Positions 8,763 through 16,601 of a DNA stretch of 64,000 bases are shown here, piece after piece. Position 1 is the stretch's first letter, and each line of letters opens with the position of its first letter. The position numbers and the translations under genes were made by a program. Source of the DNA: Gammaproteobacteria bacterium (GTDB lineage Bacteria > Pseudomonadota > Gammaproteobacteria > Steroidobacterales > Steroidobacteraceae); NCBI GenBank assembly GCA_028293725.1, contig JAQGOE010000243.1, positions 20,318-84,317 of the forward strand, given 5' to 3'. Under the pieces are notes generated by a model, which was given only the letters and a program-made list of their open reading frames with translations, made no database searches and was not told the DNA's origin.

Positions 8763-9572
8763 CTAGAAACCGTCGTACGGCGGCAGATGCCAGTCAGCGT
8801 CGATGACGAGTGCGTGCAGCACTTCGCGAGCCTCGGCAGCACTCGAGTCAGATTCTATTTCGAGTTGCGCACCAGCCAGCAATGCCTCCACCGACACCCG
8901 GCAGAAAATCAACTCGGTGAGGGAGCTGAGGTCGATGCGGACAACACAATCACGTGGGTATTCGGCAGCGCCGCTGACATCGTCCACCTGCACGCTGGGA
9001 TGGAGCCGGACCCACAAGCGTCGCATCAGCAGGAACGGGTATTGTCCCGGGGTCAATTCGAACGTCAAGGTGTTGAGGCGCAGCGACCGCAAGCGCGAGC
9101 GTCGTGCAGTCAGGAGCTGTTGCAACAGTTCCTGGGGATTCAATATTCCGATGCTGAAGTAATCGGACCGCTCCACAACATAGCCTGCTTCACGCAGCGC
9201 CGCGTCGAACGCATGGTCCGACGCCGGCAGCGAGAACATCAGGGCGTCGCAGTCACGCGACCGAGCGCACTCTTCGAGTGCGTCGACCATCTCTTTTATA
9301 TAGGATCGCCGCGTTTTGGGACGCTGGTCCGGATCCACGGCAAAATCCAGAACACTCCCATCCGGGCTCAGGACCGCATAAGCGCCGAGCTTGCCCTCGC
9401 TTTCGAGTACGAGGAGATCCGTTGTCCGGATGCCGGGTCGTCCAAGGATGCTCCAACGCCAGTTCTCGAGGGTCCTCGGCACCCAACCCGCATACGGCGC
9501 CAGGCTGCGGTTAGACAGCTCGATGATGAGATTTTCGTCTCCCGGCCGATAGGTGCGTACCTGGCTCGCCAC
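8763..9572 (-). CDS. GNAT acetyltransferase with SCP2-like C-terminal domain (Eis-like), copy 1
   Basis: A 269-residue protein, same architecture as its downstream neighbour but diverged. The N-terminal part (TYRPGDENLIIELSNRSL, then VLDFAVDPDQRPKTRRSYIKEMVDAL) is GNAT-like. The C-terminal 70 residues (VVRIDLSSLTELIFCRVSVEALLAGAQLEI, ending DADWHLPPYDGF) match the SCP2-type end of Eis-family proteins, including the Trp-Pro tail. No signal peptide. First gene of a two-gene unit. Motif A has RPKTRRS in place of the usual Gly-rich turn, so acetyl-CoA use should be tested rather than assumed. Confidence 0.6.
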   Translation of the reverse strand: MASQVRTYRPGDENLIIELSNRSLAPYAGWVPRTLENWRWSILGRPGIRTTDLLVLESEGKLGAYAVLSPDGSVLDFAVDPDQRPKTRRSYIKEMVDALEECARSRDCDALMFSLPASDHAFDAALREAGYVVERSDYFSIGILNPQELLQQLLTARRSRLRSLRLNTLTFELTPGQYPFLLMRRLWVRLHPSVQVDDVSGAAEYPRDCVVRIDLSSLTELIFCRVSVEALLAGAQLEIESDSSAAEAREVLHALVIDADWHLPPYDGF

Positions 9573-9670
9573 AGACTTCTTTGCAAATTGTAACTGACCC
9601 AGCGTATGACACTTGTTCTACAGGCGCCAGGGAGCCCCGGCCCCCGGTTCCCGGTTTGTGATGGGAGTCG

Positions 9671-10513
9671 CTAACCCTCCAACCCGCTCAGTTGCAGCGA
9701 AATCTCCCAAAGCCTGCGCGCGTCCGCGTCATTCTGAGCTTCCGCGGTTGGCACCGCTTCCTTGCACTTTTCGAAGTACTTGCCAGTGACACCATCGACC
9801 TCGGGCGAGGACGCTAGATAAATGAGCGTTTTCGCACCCTCTGCCGGCGTCAATGCAAACTTCTTGGCTCCCTTCACCATCAGTGAGGTCAAGCCACCGC
9901 TGGCGTCCGCGAATCGAGTGGCGACAAAGCCGGGATGGAGACAATTGGCCGTCACGCCACTTCCCGCGAGGCGACGCGCCAGCTCCCGGGTGAACAGAAT
10001 GTTCATCAGCTTGGAGCGGCCATACATGCCGAACCCGCTATAACCCTTCTCCAACTGCAGATCGCTGAAGTCCAGCTTTGCGCGCTTATGTGCGTCTGAC
10101 GCCGTGGACACAATGCGGGCTCCCGGCGTTGCTTGCAGCCGCGCCAGGAGTAGATTCGTCACCACGAAATACGCGATGTGATTCGTGGCGAATGTCATTT
10201 CCAACGCGTCCCCGGTCACTTGTCGCGTCCCGAATAGCGCGCCGGCGTTGTTGATGAGCACGTCAATCCGTGTCTCGCTCCCCGCGATCACTTCGGCCAC
10301 GCGCTTCATCTCGGCGAGACGGGAGAGATTGGCGTAGTGAACAACGTGACGCAGGCCAGGAGCGGCGGCCTCGATACGCTCGAGTGTGTGCTCGCCACGG
10401 ACGCGGTCGCGAGCGATTAAAACGATCCGTGCACCCTGCTGCGCGAGTGTGCAAGCCGCGACCTCCCCTATACCCGAAGTCGCACCAGTGATGACGACAG
10501 TTTTTCCGTGCAT
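9671..10513 (-). CDS. Short-chain dehydrogenase/reductase, retinol dehydrogenase-like
   Basis: A 280-residue SDR oxidoreductase. It has the cofactor motif TGATSGIG at residues 10-17, the NNAG motif, the catalytic Ser in IVSTAS and the YGRSK active-site pair. ARDRVRGEHTL after the second strand suggests NADPH preference. The style (TFATNHIAYFVVTNLLL, LDFSDLQLEKGYSGFGMYGRSKLMNILFT) is that of retinol dehydrogenase or WW-domain oxidoreductase-like SDRs, which act on hydrophobic alcohols or ketones. It lies 57 bp downstream of the GH18 gene on the same strand and may be co-transcribed. Substrate unknown. Confidence 0.88.
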   Translation of the reverse strand: MHGKTVVITGATSGIGEVAACTLAQQGARIVLIARDRVRGEHTLERIEAAAPGLRHVVHYANLSRLAEMKRVAEVIAGSETRIDVLINNAGALFGTRQVTGDALEMTFATNHIAYFVVTNLLLARLQATPGARIVSTASDAHKRAKLDFSDLQLEKGYSGFGMYGRSKLMNILFTRELARRLAGSGVTANCLHPGFVATRFADASGGLTSLMVKGAKKFALTPAEGAKTLIYLASSPEVDGVTGKYFEKCKEAVPTAEAQNDADARRLWEISLQLSGLEG

Positions 10514-10570
10514 CGCACTCGCTCCTCCACTGGACGAATTCCCACGTCGCAGTTTCCCGTCACTGTTGGC

Positions 10571-11722
10571 TCAGCGCGAGCACCCCCCCGCGATGGCGTT
10601 CAGCAGTTCGTCATTCCGGTCCGAGCCCAGGTCCCAAAACATCATGCCACCGAGATGTCTCTCCCGAACGTAACACACTTTGTTCGCGATGGATTGCGGA
10701 TCGTCATATGAAATGAAGGTCCTGGAAGCGCTGTTCCACAGATACGGCGCCTGTGCATGCTCGTCCCAGTAGCGCACGAATCCCTGTTTGCCAATGAACT
10801 TCCCGACCAACTCGTCGTAACTGTGATCGCCTTCGTAGTGCTCGTAGGGTTGCTTGATCCCGTTGTTCAGTGAAGTGACCCCCGCGAACCCACGACCGTA
10901 GAACGGCACTCCCAGCACGATCTTTGCGGATGGCACGCCCGCGGCCAGGTACTGCTTGACGGCTGCGTCGCCGTTGCGATCGGTCGCGGAGGAAAATTGC
11001 GAAGGATATAAGCCGGCTTGATGACCCGTCGTGGACGTGAGGCTGTTGAAGAAGTCATAAGCCATCTCGTTGATCCAGTCGACATACACGTGGAGTTTGC
11101 TCATCTCCACGTGATCGAAGTACTCCCGATCGGCGGTAGCGATGGTGAGAATATAGCGGCCGCTCCCGGCGCGACCCCGAGTGTCGCTCTCGGCATCGAA
11201 CTCTTCGCGCAGGGTCTTCAGGAGGAGTGTGAAGTTCTGCTTGTCTTCAGCACGATATTTGATCCCGGCAACACCCTGCCCGGGGTATTCCCAGTCCAGG
11301 TCGATACCGTCGAGAGCGTATTCTCGCAGCAGCGCGACGGCACTGCGTGCAAATGTACGCCGCGACGAATCGGTGAGCGCCGCATCCGAAAATCCGTCGG
11401 CCAACCAACCACCGACGGAGACGATCACTTTCAGCTTTGGGTTCTGCTTCTTCAAGGCGCGCAGCTTCGCCAGGTCATCGGCAACACCCGGCTGATCCAA
11501 CAGCGCCCGACCGGCGTCGATGCGTGCGAAAGAGAAGTTGATGTGTGTCAGCTTTTCCGCGTGAATCACCGCGGGAATCGACCCGCCCTGCACATAGGCT
11601 ACGACTCGGGACCCGGCCTCAGCGCTCGGGGTGTGCTGACTCTCCGCCGCCGCCGCGGCTGCGCACATCCATAACATTCCAGTTGCCAACAGCCGGGCGA
11701 TAGACATTCTCGATAACCTCAT
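10571..11722 (-). CDS. Exported glycoside hydrolase family 18 (chitinase-like)
   Basis: A 383-residue GH18 protein that should cleave beta-1,4 N-acetylglucosamine polymers such as chitin. A signal peptide (RLLATGMLWMCAAAAAAES) leads to a single TIM barrel. The catalytic DxxDxDxE motif is intact as DGIDLDWE, preceded by the second conserved strand VIVSVGGW; NEMAYDFF carries the substrate-binding Met-x-Tyr-Asp. No carbohydrate-binding module. The start (11722, or ATG at 11707 with GAGG upstream) lies inside the end of the alpha/beta hydrolase gene, an overlap of 89-104 bp in another frame. Confidence 0.9.
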   Translation of the reverse strand: MRLSRMSIARLLATGMLWMCAAAAAAESQHTPSAEAGSRVVAYVQGGSIPAVIHAEKLTHINFSFARIDAGRALLDQPGVADDLAKLRALKKQNPKLKVIVSVGGWLADGFSDAALTDSSRRTFARSAVALLREYALDGIDLDWEYPGQGVAGIKYRAEDKQNFTLLLKTLREEFDAESDTRGRAGSGRYILTIATADREYFDHVEMSKLHVYVDWINEMAYDFFNSLTSTTGHQAGLYPSQFSSATDRNGDAAVKQYLAAGVPSAKIVLGVPFYGRGFAGVTSLNNGIKQPYEHYEGDHSYDELVGKFIGKQGFVRYWDEHAQAPYLWNSASRTFISYDDPQSIANKVCYVRERHLGGMMFWDLGSDRNDELLNAIAGGCSR

Positions 11723-12668
11723 GGCGTCTCAGAAACCCGAAAACGAGAGCCGCGATCTCGTCCGGACTCTCCATTGTCGCAAAATGCACGGTATCCAGAA
11801 TGTGAATCTCGGCGCGAGGAGCGTCACGAAGATAAGCCAGTGCGCCGGGTGTGGTGAAAAAGTCGTCGCGACTTCCCCAGAGCACGAGTACCGGAGCGGA
11901 CGTCTGGCGCAGAGCCGCTTGCCACGTGGGATACTTCGCAACGTTTGATCCGTAATCGAACCAGAGATCATTGCGTGCCTCGATCACTCCGGGCCTTTGC
12001 TCAGACGCCAGCATTAACAACACGGCGTCCGGGCTCAATTGCTGACTCTCGGTCCAATTCGACGCGCTGGGAAATGCGAGATTGCCGACGTAGTCCTTGC
12101 GGCGCTTGTCAACGGCGGCGTTGCGCTTCACCCAGTGTTGCCTCAACTCGCCATTAGGATCCTGTGCGGCAGGAAACCCGTCGAGATGAATGACCCCATT
12201 TTGGATGATCATCACCGTGACCGCCGCGGGGTTTTCGGTCAGCAGCCGAAAGCCGACCGGAACTCCGTAATCCTGCATATACAAGCCATATCGCTCGACC
12301 CCACGCGCCGTCAGAAACTTTCTGACCGTCTCGGCCAAATGGTCGAACGTATACCGATAAGACTGGTGATCCGGCGCACCCGAGTAGCCGAATGACGGGT
12401 AGTCGACAGCGAGGACGTGAACAGATCCCGAGTCGACCAGATGTTCCATCAACTCCTGATACATGATCGAGGAAGACGGGTTCCCGTGTAGAAAGACGAT
12501 CGTGGGTGCCTTGACGGGGCCACCTTCTCGAAAGAACAGTTGGATTCCGTCAACGCTCTGCCAACCATAGGACAGATGCGCCGCGCTCGCTGTCCGCGCG
12601 CCAAAGAAGGTGAACAAAAGCAACAAAAACAGGCTCAACCTGGAGATCGCTCGCGGCGTCGTGACCAT
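11619..12668 (-). CDS. Exported alpha/beta hydrolase, haloalkane dehalogenase-like
   Basis: A 349-residue alpha/beta hydrolase with a signal peptide (SLFLLLLFTFFGARTASAA). The oxyanion segment FLHGNPSSS is typical of haloalkane dehalogenases, and the nucleophile is Asp (YMQDYGVPVG), as in dehalogenases and epoxide hydrolases. Dehalogenases normally have Trp after the Asp as halide ligand; here it is Tyr, so dehalogenation is doubtful. Acid WGSRDD and base DTVHF are present. The fold should end near FLRRHE; the last roughly 35 residues (rich in Arg, Gly, Ser) are the out-of-frame reading of the GH18 signal-peptide region, suggesting loss of an earlier stop. Confidence 0.82.
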   Translation of the reverse strand: MVTTPRAISRLSLFLLLLFTFFGARTASAAHLSYGWQSVDGIQLFFREGGPVKAPTIVFLHGNPSSSIMYQELMEHLVDSGSVHVLAVDYPSFGYSGAPDHQSYRYTFDHLAETVRKFLTARGVERYGLYMQDYGVPVGFRLLTENPAAVTVMIIQNGVIHLDGFPAAQDPNGELRQHWVKRNAAVDKRRKDYVGNLAFPSASNWTESQQLSPDAVLLMLASEQRPGVIEARNDLWFDYGSNVAKYPTWQAALRQTSAPVLVLWGSRDDFFTTPGALAYLRDAPRAEIHILDTVHFATMESPDEIAALVFGFLRRHEVIENVYRPAVGNWNVMDVRSRGGGGESAHPER

Positions 12669-12751
12669 CGGAAGTTCCGTCAGCGGTGATCACTCGAGCC
12701 TACACCGCGGGAAACGCCGGATCGGCCAACTATAGGGCGTATTCGGACTCA

Positions 12752-13105
12752 CTACGAAAAGCAGGGGCCGAGCTCGCGCACCTCGATGGTCGCCCATTGT
12801 GCGGCCGGGCATTCACGCGCGATGTCGATCGCCTGCTCCCGCGTCTCGCACGTAAGTAAGAAGAAACCGCCGATTACCTCCTTGGTTTCGGCAAACGGAC
12901 CATCCGTAATCATCGCTGAATCGTCTCGCAACTTCACTCGTGCGCCCGAAGCGTCGCCCTTGAGAGATTGACTCATCACGAGCAAGCCGCGTTGCTTGAG
13001 GTCCTCGCTGAAGTTCACCATGCGCGCGTAGACGGCGTGGCCCTCGGCATCCGTCCGTGTATCGCGTTGTCCCTTGGGCTCAATCACCAGAAGCATGTAC
13101 GCCAT
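12752..13105 (-). CDS. YCII-related domain protein
   Basis: A 117-residue small alpha/beta protein of the YCII/DGPF family: MAYMLLVIEPKGQR at the start, the DGPFAETKEVIGGFFLL core (the DGPF motif) and a C-terminal AREC..AQWATIEVREL strand. DGPF proteins often accompany ECF sigma factors, but none is adjacent here. The ATG at 13105 is chosen because AGAGGGG lies 5 nt upstream and the conserved start falls there; an upstream in-frame ATG at 13147 lacks both. Biochemical role unknown in the family. Confidence 0.82.
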   Translation of the reverse strand: MAYMLLVIEPKGQRDTRTDAEGHAVYARMVNFSEDLKQRGLLVMSQSLKGDASGARVKLRDDSAMITDGPFAETKEVIGGFFLLTCETREQAIDIARECPAAQWATIEVRELGPCFS

Positions 13106-13243
13106 GACATCCCCTCTATCCCTCCCCTGTACCGCGGGGAATAACAAGAGTATCGCTGATTTTACGCACAGGAGTCTCCTGGTCCTGACCGTGCCGGCGA
13201 GTTCCCGCTTATGATGCGGAAACCACCGAACGGGAGCCTCCGA

Positions 13244-14590
13244 ATGCCCTTGGAGATCGATCGAAGGCGCATGATCGCCAATTTGACCGGCAGCGTACTG
13301 GCCTTATCGATCTTTACCGGTGCCCGAGCGTCAAAGAGCGCCGAGCCTCGCATCGACGCCAGGCGACTGCAGGGCACCCTGGAAGAGTTGAGCACCTTCG
13401 GACGACCGACCGGCGGGAGCTTTGTGGACGGTGTCAGCAGGGTGGCCTACTCCGATGCGGATGTCGCCGGCCGCGCCTATGCCATGGGACTCATGAAGGA
13501 TGCCGGTCTCGCTCCGGTCATCGACCCGGCCGGCAACATCATCGGCCGACGCCCCGGGCTCGACCGGGCGGCGCGACCCATTCTGATGGGCTCGCATATC
13601 GATTCAGTCCCGAGCGGGGGCAATTTCGACGGCGATGTGGGCTCGATGGCGGCGATCGAGGTGGTACGCACATTAAACGACCACCAGATCAGGACCCGCC
13701 ATCCCCTCGAGGTCACCTTGTGGTCGAATGAAGAAGGCGGCCCGTTTGGCAGCGCCGCCGTCGTCGAGCCGGTGACGCAAGAGACGTTGGCGTTGCCTTT
13801 CAACGGAGTCACCATGCGCGACGGTCTACGCCGCATCGGTGGGGATCCGGATCGAATTGCCGAGGCGGTGCGGCCCGCCGGATCGTTGCATTGCTACCTG
13901 GAGCTTCACATCGAACAGGGCGGCATCCTGGCGAATTCGGCCATTCCGATCGGCGTTGTGGATGGCATCGTCAGTATCGACGAGTATGTCGTCGAGGTGC
14001 ATGGCTTCGCCAATCACGCCGGTACCACCCCCATGGGAGAGCGTCGCGACGCGCTGCTCGCAGCCTCGAAGTTGGTCGAAGCGGTGCGGGAAATCACCAC
14101 GCGCACACCCGGGCGGCAGGTTGGCACTGTCGGGCGTTTTCAGGTATTTCCGAACGCGCCCAACGTCATCCCGGGACTCGTCAAACTCTCCATTGAGTTT
14201 CGTGACCTGTCCGCCGATACGGTCGCGAGACTCGGCGCGGAAATCGCCGCCCGCGCGAAGGAAATTGCCGGGCAAACCGACACCGAGATTTCGCTACAGC
14301 GTGTCGCTCATGATCCGCCGGCGCTCGCGGACCCGTTGCTACAGAAGCAAATCGAGGCAGCAGCCGCGACCCTGAACCTCAAAACCATGCACCTGCCGAG
14401 CGGCGCAGGTCACGACGCGCAGTTCCTGGCCAAACTCGGGCCCATGGGCATGATTTTCGTGCCGAGCATCGGCGGCATCAGCCATTCACCCAAGGAGCTT
14501 TCCCGCTGGTCAGACTGTGCGAACGGTGCTGACGTACTCCTGCGGACGGTGCTCCGAGTTGATCGCGCCAAGTTGCAAGCTGCCGGATAG
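13244..14590 (+). CDS. Tat-exported M20 amidohydrolase (allantoate amidohydrolase / N-carbamoyl amino acid hydrolase type)
   Basis: A 448-residue M20-family dinuclear metal hydrolase. Metal ligands fit His in GSHIDSVPSGGNFDGDVG, the bridging Asp in FDGDVG, Glu in WSNEEGGPFGSA, His in ELHIEQG and the final His in GISHSPKE. The dimerisation lid follows GVVDGIVSIDEYVVEVHGFANHAGTTPM. Family enzymes hydrolyse allantoate or N-carbamoyl amino acids in the cytoplasm. Here an N-terminal DRRRMIANLTGSVLALSIFTGARA looks like a twin-arginine signal, implying periplasmic export, which is unusual. The ATG at 13244 has GGGAG 7 nt upstream; the ATG at 13211 does not. Confidence 0.88.
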   Translation: MPLEIDRRRMIANLTGSVLALSIFTGARASKSAEPRIDARRLQGTLEELSTFGRPTGGSFVDGVSRVAYSDADVAGRAYAMGLMKDAGLAPVIDPAGNIIGRRPGLDRAARPILMGSHIDSVPSGGNFDGDVGSMAAIEVVRTLNDHQIRTRHPLEVTLWSNEEGGPFGSAAVVEPVTQETLALPFNGVTMRDGLRRIGGDPDRIAEAVRPAGSLHCYLELHIEQGGILANSAIPIGVVDGIVSIDEYVVEVHGFANHAGTTPMGERRDALLAASKLVEAVREITTRTPGRQVGTVGRFQVFPNAPNVIPGLVKLSIEFRDLSADTVARLGAEIAARAKEIAGQTDTEISLQRVAHDPPALADPLLQKQIEAAAATLNLKTMHLPSGAGHDAQFLAKLGPMGMIFVPSIGGISHSPKELSRWSDCANGADVLLRTVLRVDRAKLQAAG

Positions 14591-14625
14591 CCGAGTCGAG
14601 CCGAGGCTGGCAACGCCGGCAGCGA

Positions 14626-16116
14626 TTACCTGGACAGAGCCCTCCGTAACAGCGCCACCCCGTGTGTTATATCCCGTGGCTCCACCGCGCCGTACCCCAG
14701 TACCAGACCCGAGTTCGGCGCGCCATCGATATAGTATCGATCGAGCGCGTGAATACTCACTCCCTGAGAAAGTAACGACCGTGAGACGGCACTGAGATCA
14801 ACGGACCGACGCGCAAGGGCAGTCAGGTGCATGCCGTAGAACGACGGCAAAGGCGTCAGCCAATCACTCAAATTCTCCTGCAGCAACTTCAACAGCAGTT
14901 TGCGCCGCTCGCCGTAAACCTTGCTCATGGTACGAACATGACGCGTCAGATGACCCTCCGAAATGAATTTCGCGACCGCGCGTTGAATCGGTGTTGAACT
15001 ATGCCAGTCCAGGCAGTTCTTCGCGGACACGAGTGTGCGCATCGCCCAGGCAGGCGCGACGATAAACCCCAACCGCAGGGCTGGTAGCATGCACTTCGAG
15101 AACGTGCCGACGTAGAACACCGAATTCGCGGCGTCAGAGGTTCGCAGGGCGGGCAAAGGGCTGCCGTCGAAGCGAAATTCGCCGTCGTAGTCGTCCTCGA
15201 CAATAACCGCGCCGTACCTAGCCGCGAAGTCGAGCAACTCCTGACGTCGACGTAATGACATGGTCACACCAAGCGGAAATTGGTGCGACGGGCAGATGCT
15301 GATCACGCGCGCGTCCCGTGGCAACTGTTCGACAATGAGTCCTTCCGCATCGACACCGACCGACGCCACCTTCGCGCCGGCCGCGGCAAACGCGACACGC
15401 ATGGGGGGATAGTGGGGATCTTCGATTGCAACCACGGTCTGGCTCGGAGTGACCAGGATCCTGGCCAACAGGTCGAATGCCTGCTGCGCTCCAGAGGTCA
15501 CCACGATGTCGTCCGGCTGACATGCGACCGCACGCGTCACGGCAATGTGCTTCGCGATGGCGGCACGTAGCGCGTAATTCCCCTGATTTCCCTGCGGACT
15601 CTTGTTTCTCGGTGGTGCCCGTTCCAAACCGCGTAACTGCTTGGCGCTCACGCGGCGGAAGACGTCAAAGGGGAAGCGTCGCCAGTCCACCAGACCCGGT
15701 CTGAAGTCGATACGTACCGGGTCCCGGGTACGCGACGTGTAATCAATCTCGTCCCGCCAGAACCCCATCGCATCGCTGACGTCCGGCCGCAGCCAGAACT
15801 CGTTCAGCGGATAGGCCGGCCTCGATTCGAGACGCTCTGCGGACCGCGGCGGGCCCGGAATCCGGTTCGCAACGAAGGTGCCCGAGCCACGGCGCGCGGC
15901 CAGAAACCCCTCGCTCAACAGTTGCTCATAGACCTTGGCGGCCGTGTTACGCGAGACGCCGAAGTACCGCTCCGCTTTCCGGGTTGCCGGCAGACGCATG
16001 CCGAGCGTCAACCGCCCCTCAACGATCGCCTGCCGAAGTTGACTGCAGAGGGTGTGCGTGGCGTCGCGGGAGCCTTTTTTCGCCACATCGAGGTCGAGTT
16101 CGAACAGTGGATCCAT
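14626..16116 (-). CDS. MocR/PdxR-type GntR regulator with aminotransferase domain
   Basis: A 496-residue fusion: an N-terminal GntR winged helix (about residues 10-85, LCSQLRQAIVEGRLTLGMRLPATRKAERYFGVSRNTAAKVYEQL) and a C-terminal fold-I aminotransferase domain that binds PLP (VTSGAQQAFDLLARIL; Asp in EDDYDGEFRF; Lys in GTFSKCMLPALRLGF). MocR proteins sense PLP or PLP-amino acid adducts and act on divergent genes, commonly for vitamin B6, GABA or ectoine metabolism. Its divergent neighbour is the decayed gene at 16219, so its present target is unclear. Confidence 0.92.
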   Translation of the reverse strand: MDPLFELDLDVAKKGSRDATHTLCSQLRQAIVEGRLTLGMRLPATRKAERYFGVSRNTAAKVYEQLLSEGFLAARRGSGTFVANRIPGPPRSAERLESRPAYPLNEFWLRPDVSDAMGFWRDEIDYTSRTRDPVRIDFRPGLVDWRRFPFDVFRRVSAKQLRGLERAPPRNKSPQGNQGNYALRAAIAKHIAVTRAVACQPDDIVVTSGAQQAFDLLARILVTPSQTVVAIEDPHYPPMRVAFAAAGAKVASVGVDAEGLIVEQLPRDARVISICPSHQFPLGVTMSLRRRQELLDFAARYGAVIVEDDYDGEFRFDGSPLPALRTSDAANSVFYVGTFSKCMLPALRLGFIVAPAWAMRTLVSAKNCLDWHSSTPIQRAVAKFISEGHLTRHVRTMSKVYGERRKLLLKLLQENLSDWLTPLPSFYGMHLTALARRSVDLSAVSRSLLSQGVSIHALDRYYIDGAPNSGLVLGYGAVEPRDITHGVALLRRALSR

Positions 16117-16218
16117 CGCTCCTGGCCTTGGAAAGTGGCCCCTCGATTTTCCCCGAAGTGGCCCTTCACGGGAAGTAGGCCTCTTGTTCAGATGGAGGTC
16201 AATGGATCCGCGGAGCTG

Positions 16219-16529
16219 ATGATGACATTTTCCACGCGTCGCGCCACCCTCGCCCTCCTCGCTGGCATCAGCGCACTAACGCTGTCGCTACCCGTCGGCG
16301 CGGTTGGAGAGGACACACAGCGCCCGGACGCGGCCGAGCACGACGGGCAGCATGACTTCGATTTCAATATCGGAGTCTGGAACACGCATATCAAGCGCCT
16401 CACGCACCCGTTGTCAGGCTCGAGCGATTACGTTGAGCTCAATGGCGGGCGTGGTGACAGTGCGCAAATTCTGGGACGACCTGGGAGGTCAACTGGATCA
16501 ACGACTACACGCGTGTCAGTACTCCATGA
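16219..16529 (+). pseudogene. Decayed secreted protein with frameshift and internal deletion (DUF1579-like)
   Basis: A start with GGAG upstream encodes MMTFSTRRATLALLAG, a signal peptide, then HDFDFNIGVWNTHIKRLTHP, the typical beginning of a secreted family of about 170-180 residues. After SSDYVELNG the frame shifts by one base: VVTVRKFWD continues in the next frame. Immediately afterwards TWEVNWINDYTRVSTP, the family's C-terminal end, appears in the third frame and stops at 16529. About 100 central residues are missing. The gene cannot make the family fold. The family match is from memory of its motifs. Confidence 0.7.
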
Positions 16530-16568
16530 GGCGCGGAATCACGTTAACCCGCATTTCTACTCGCGGAG

Positions 16569-16595
16569 GAAGCGCCGGACTCATTCCGGCGCTTC
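16569..16595. terminator. Bidirectional terminator-like hairpin
   Basis: GAAGCGCCGG and CCGGCGCTTC form a perfect 10-bp stem with a 7-nt loop between the pseudogene and the convergent glycosyltransferase gene. No long T tract follows on either strand. Confidence 0.55.
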
Positions 16596-16601
16596 ACGCA
16601 T

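Noticed and set aside
7936..9572. Idea that the GNAT/SCP2 pair belongs to the MetE/TonB operon
   Set aside because: The promoter region with the palindromes lies between them and the operon, although all are on the same strand; read-through is possible but not shown.
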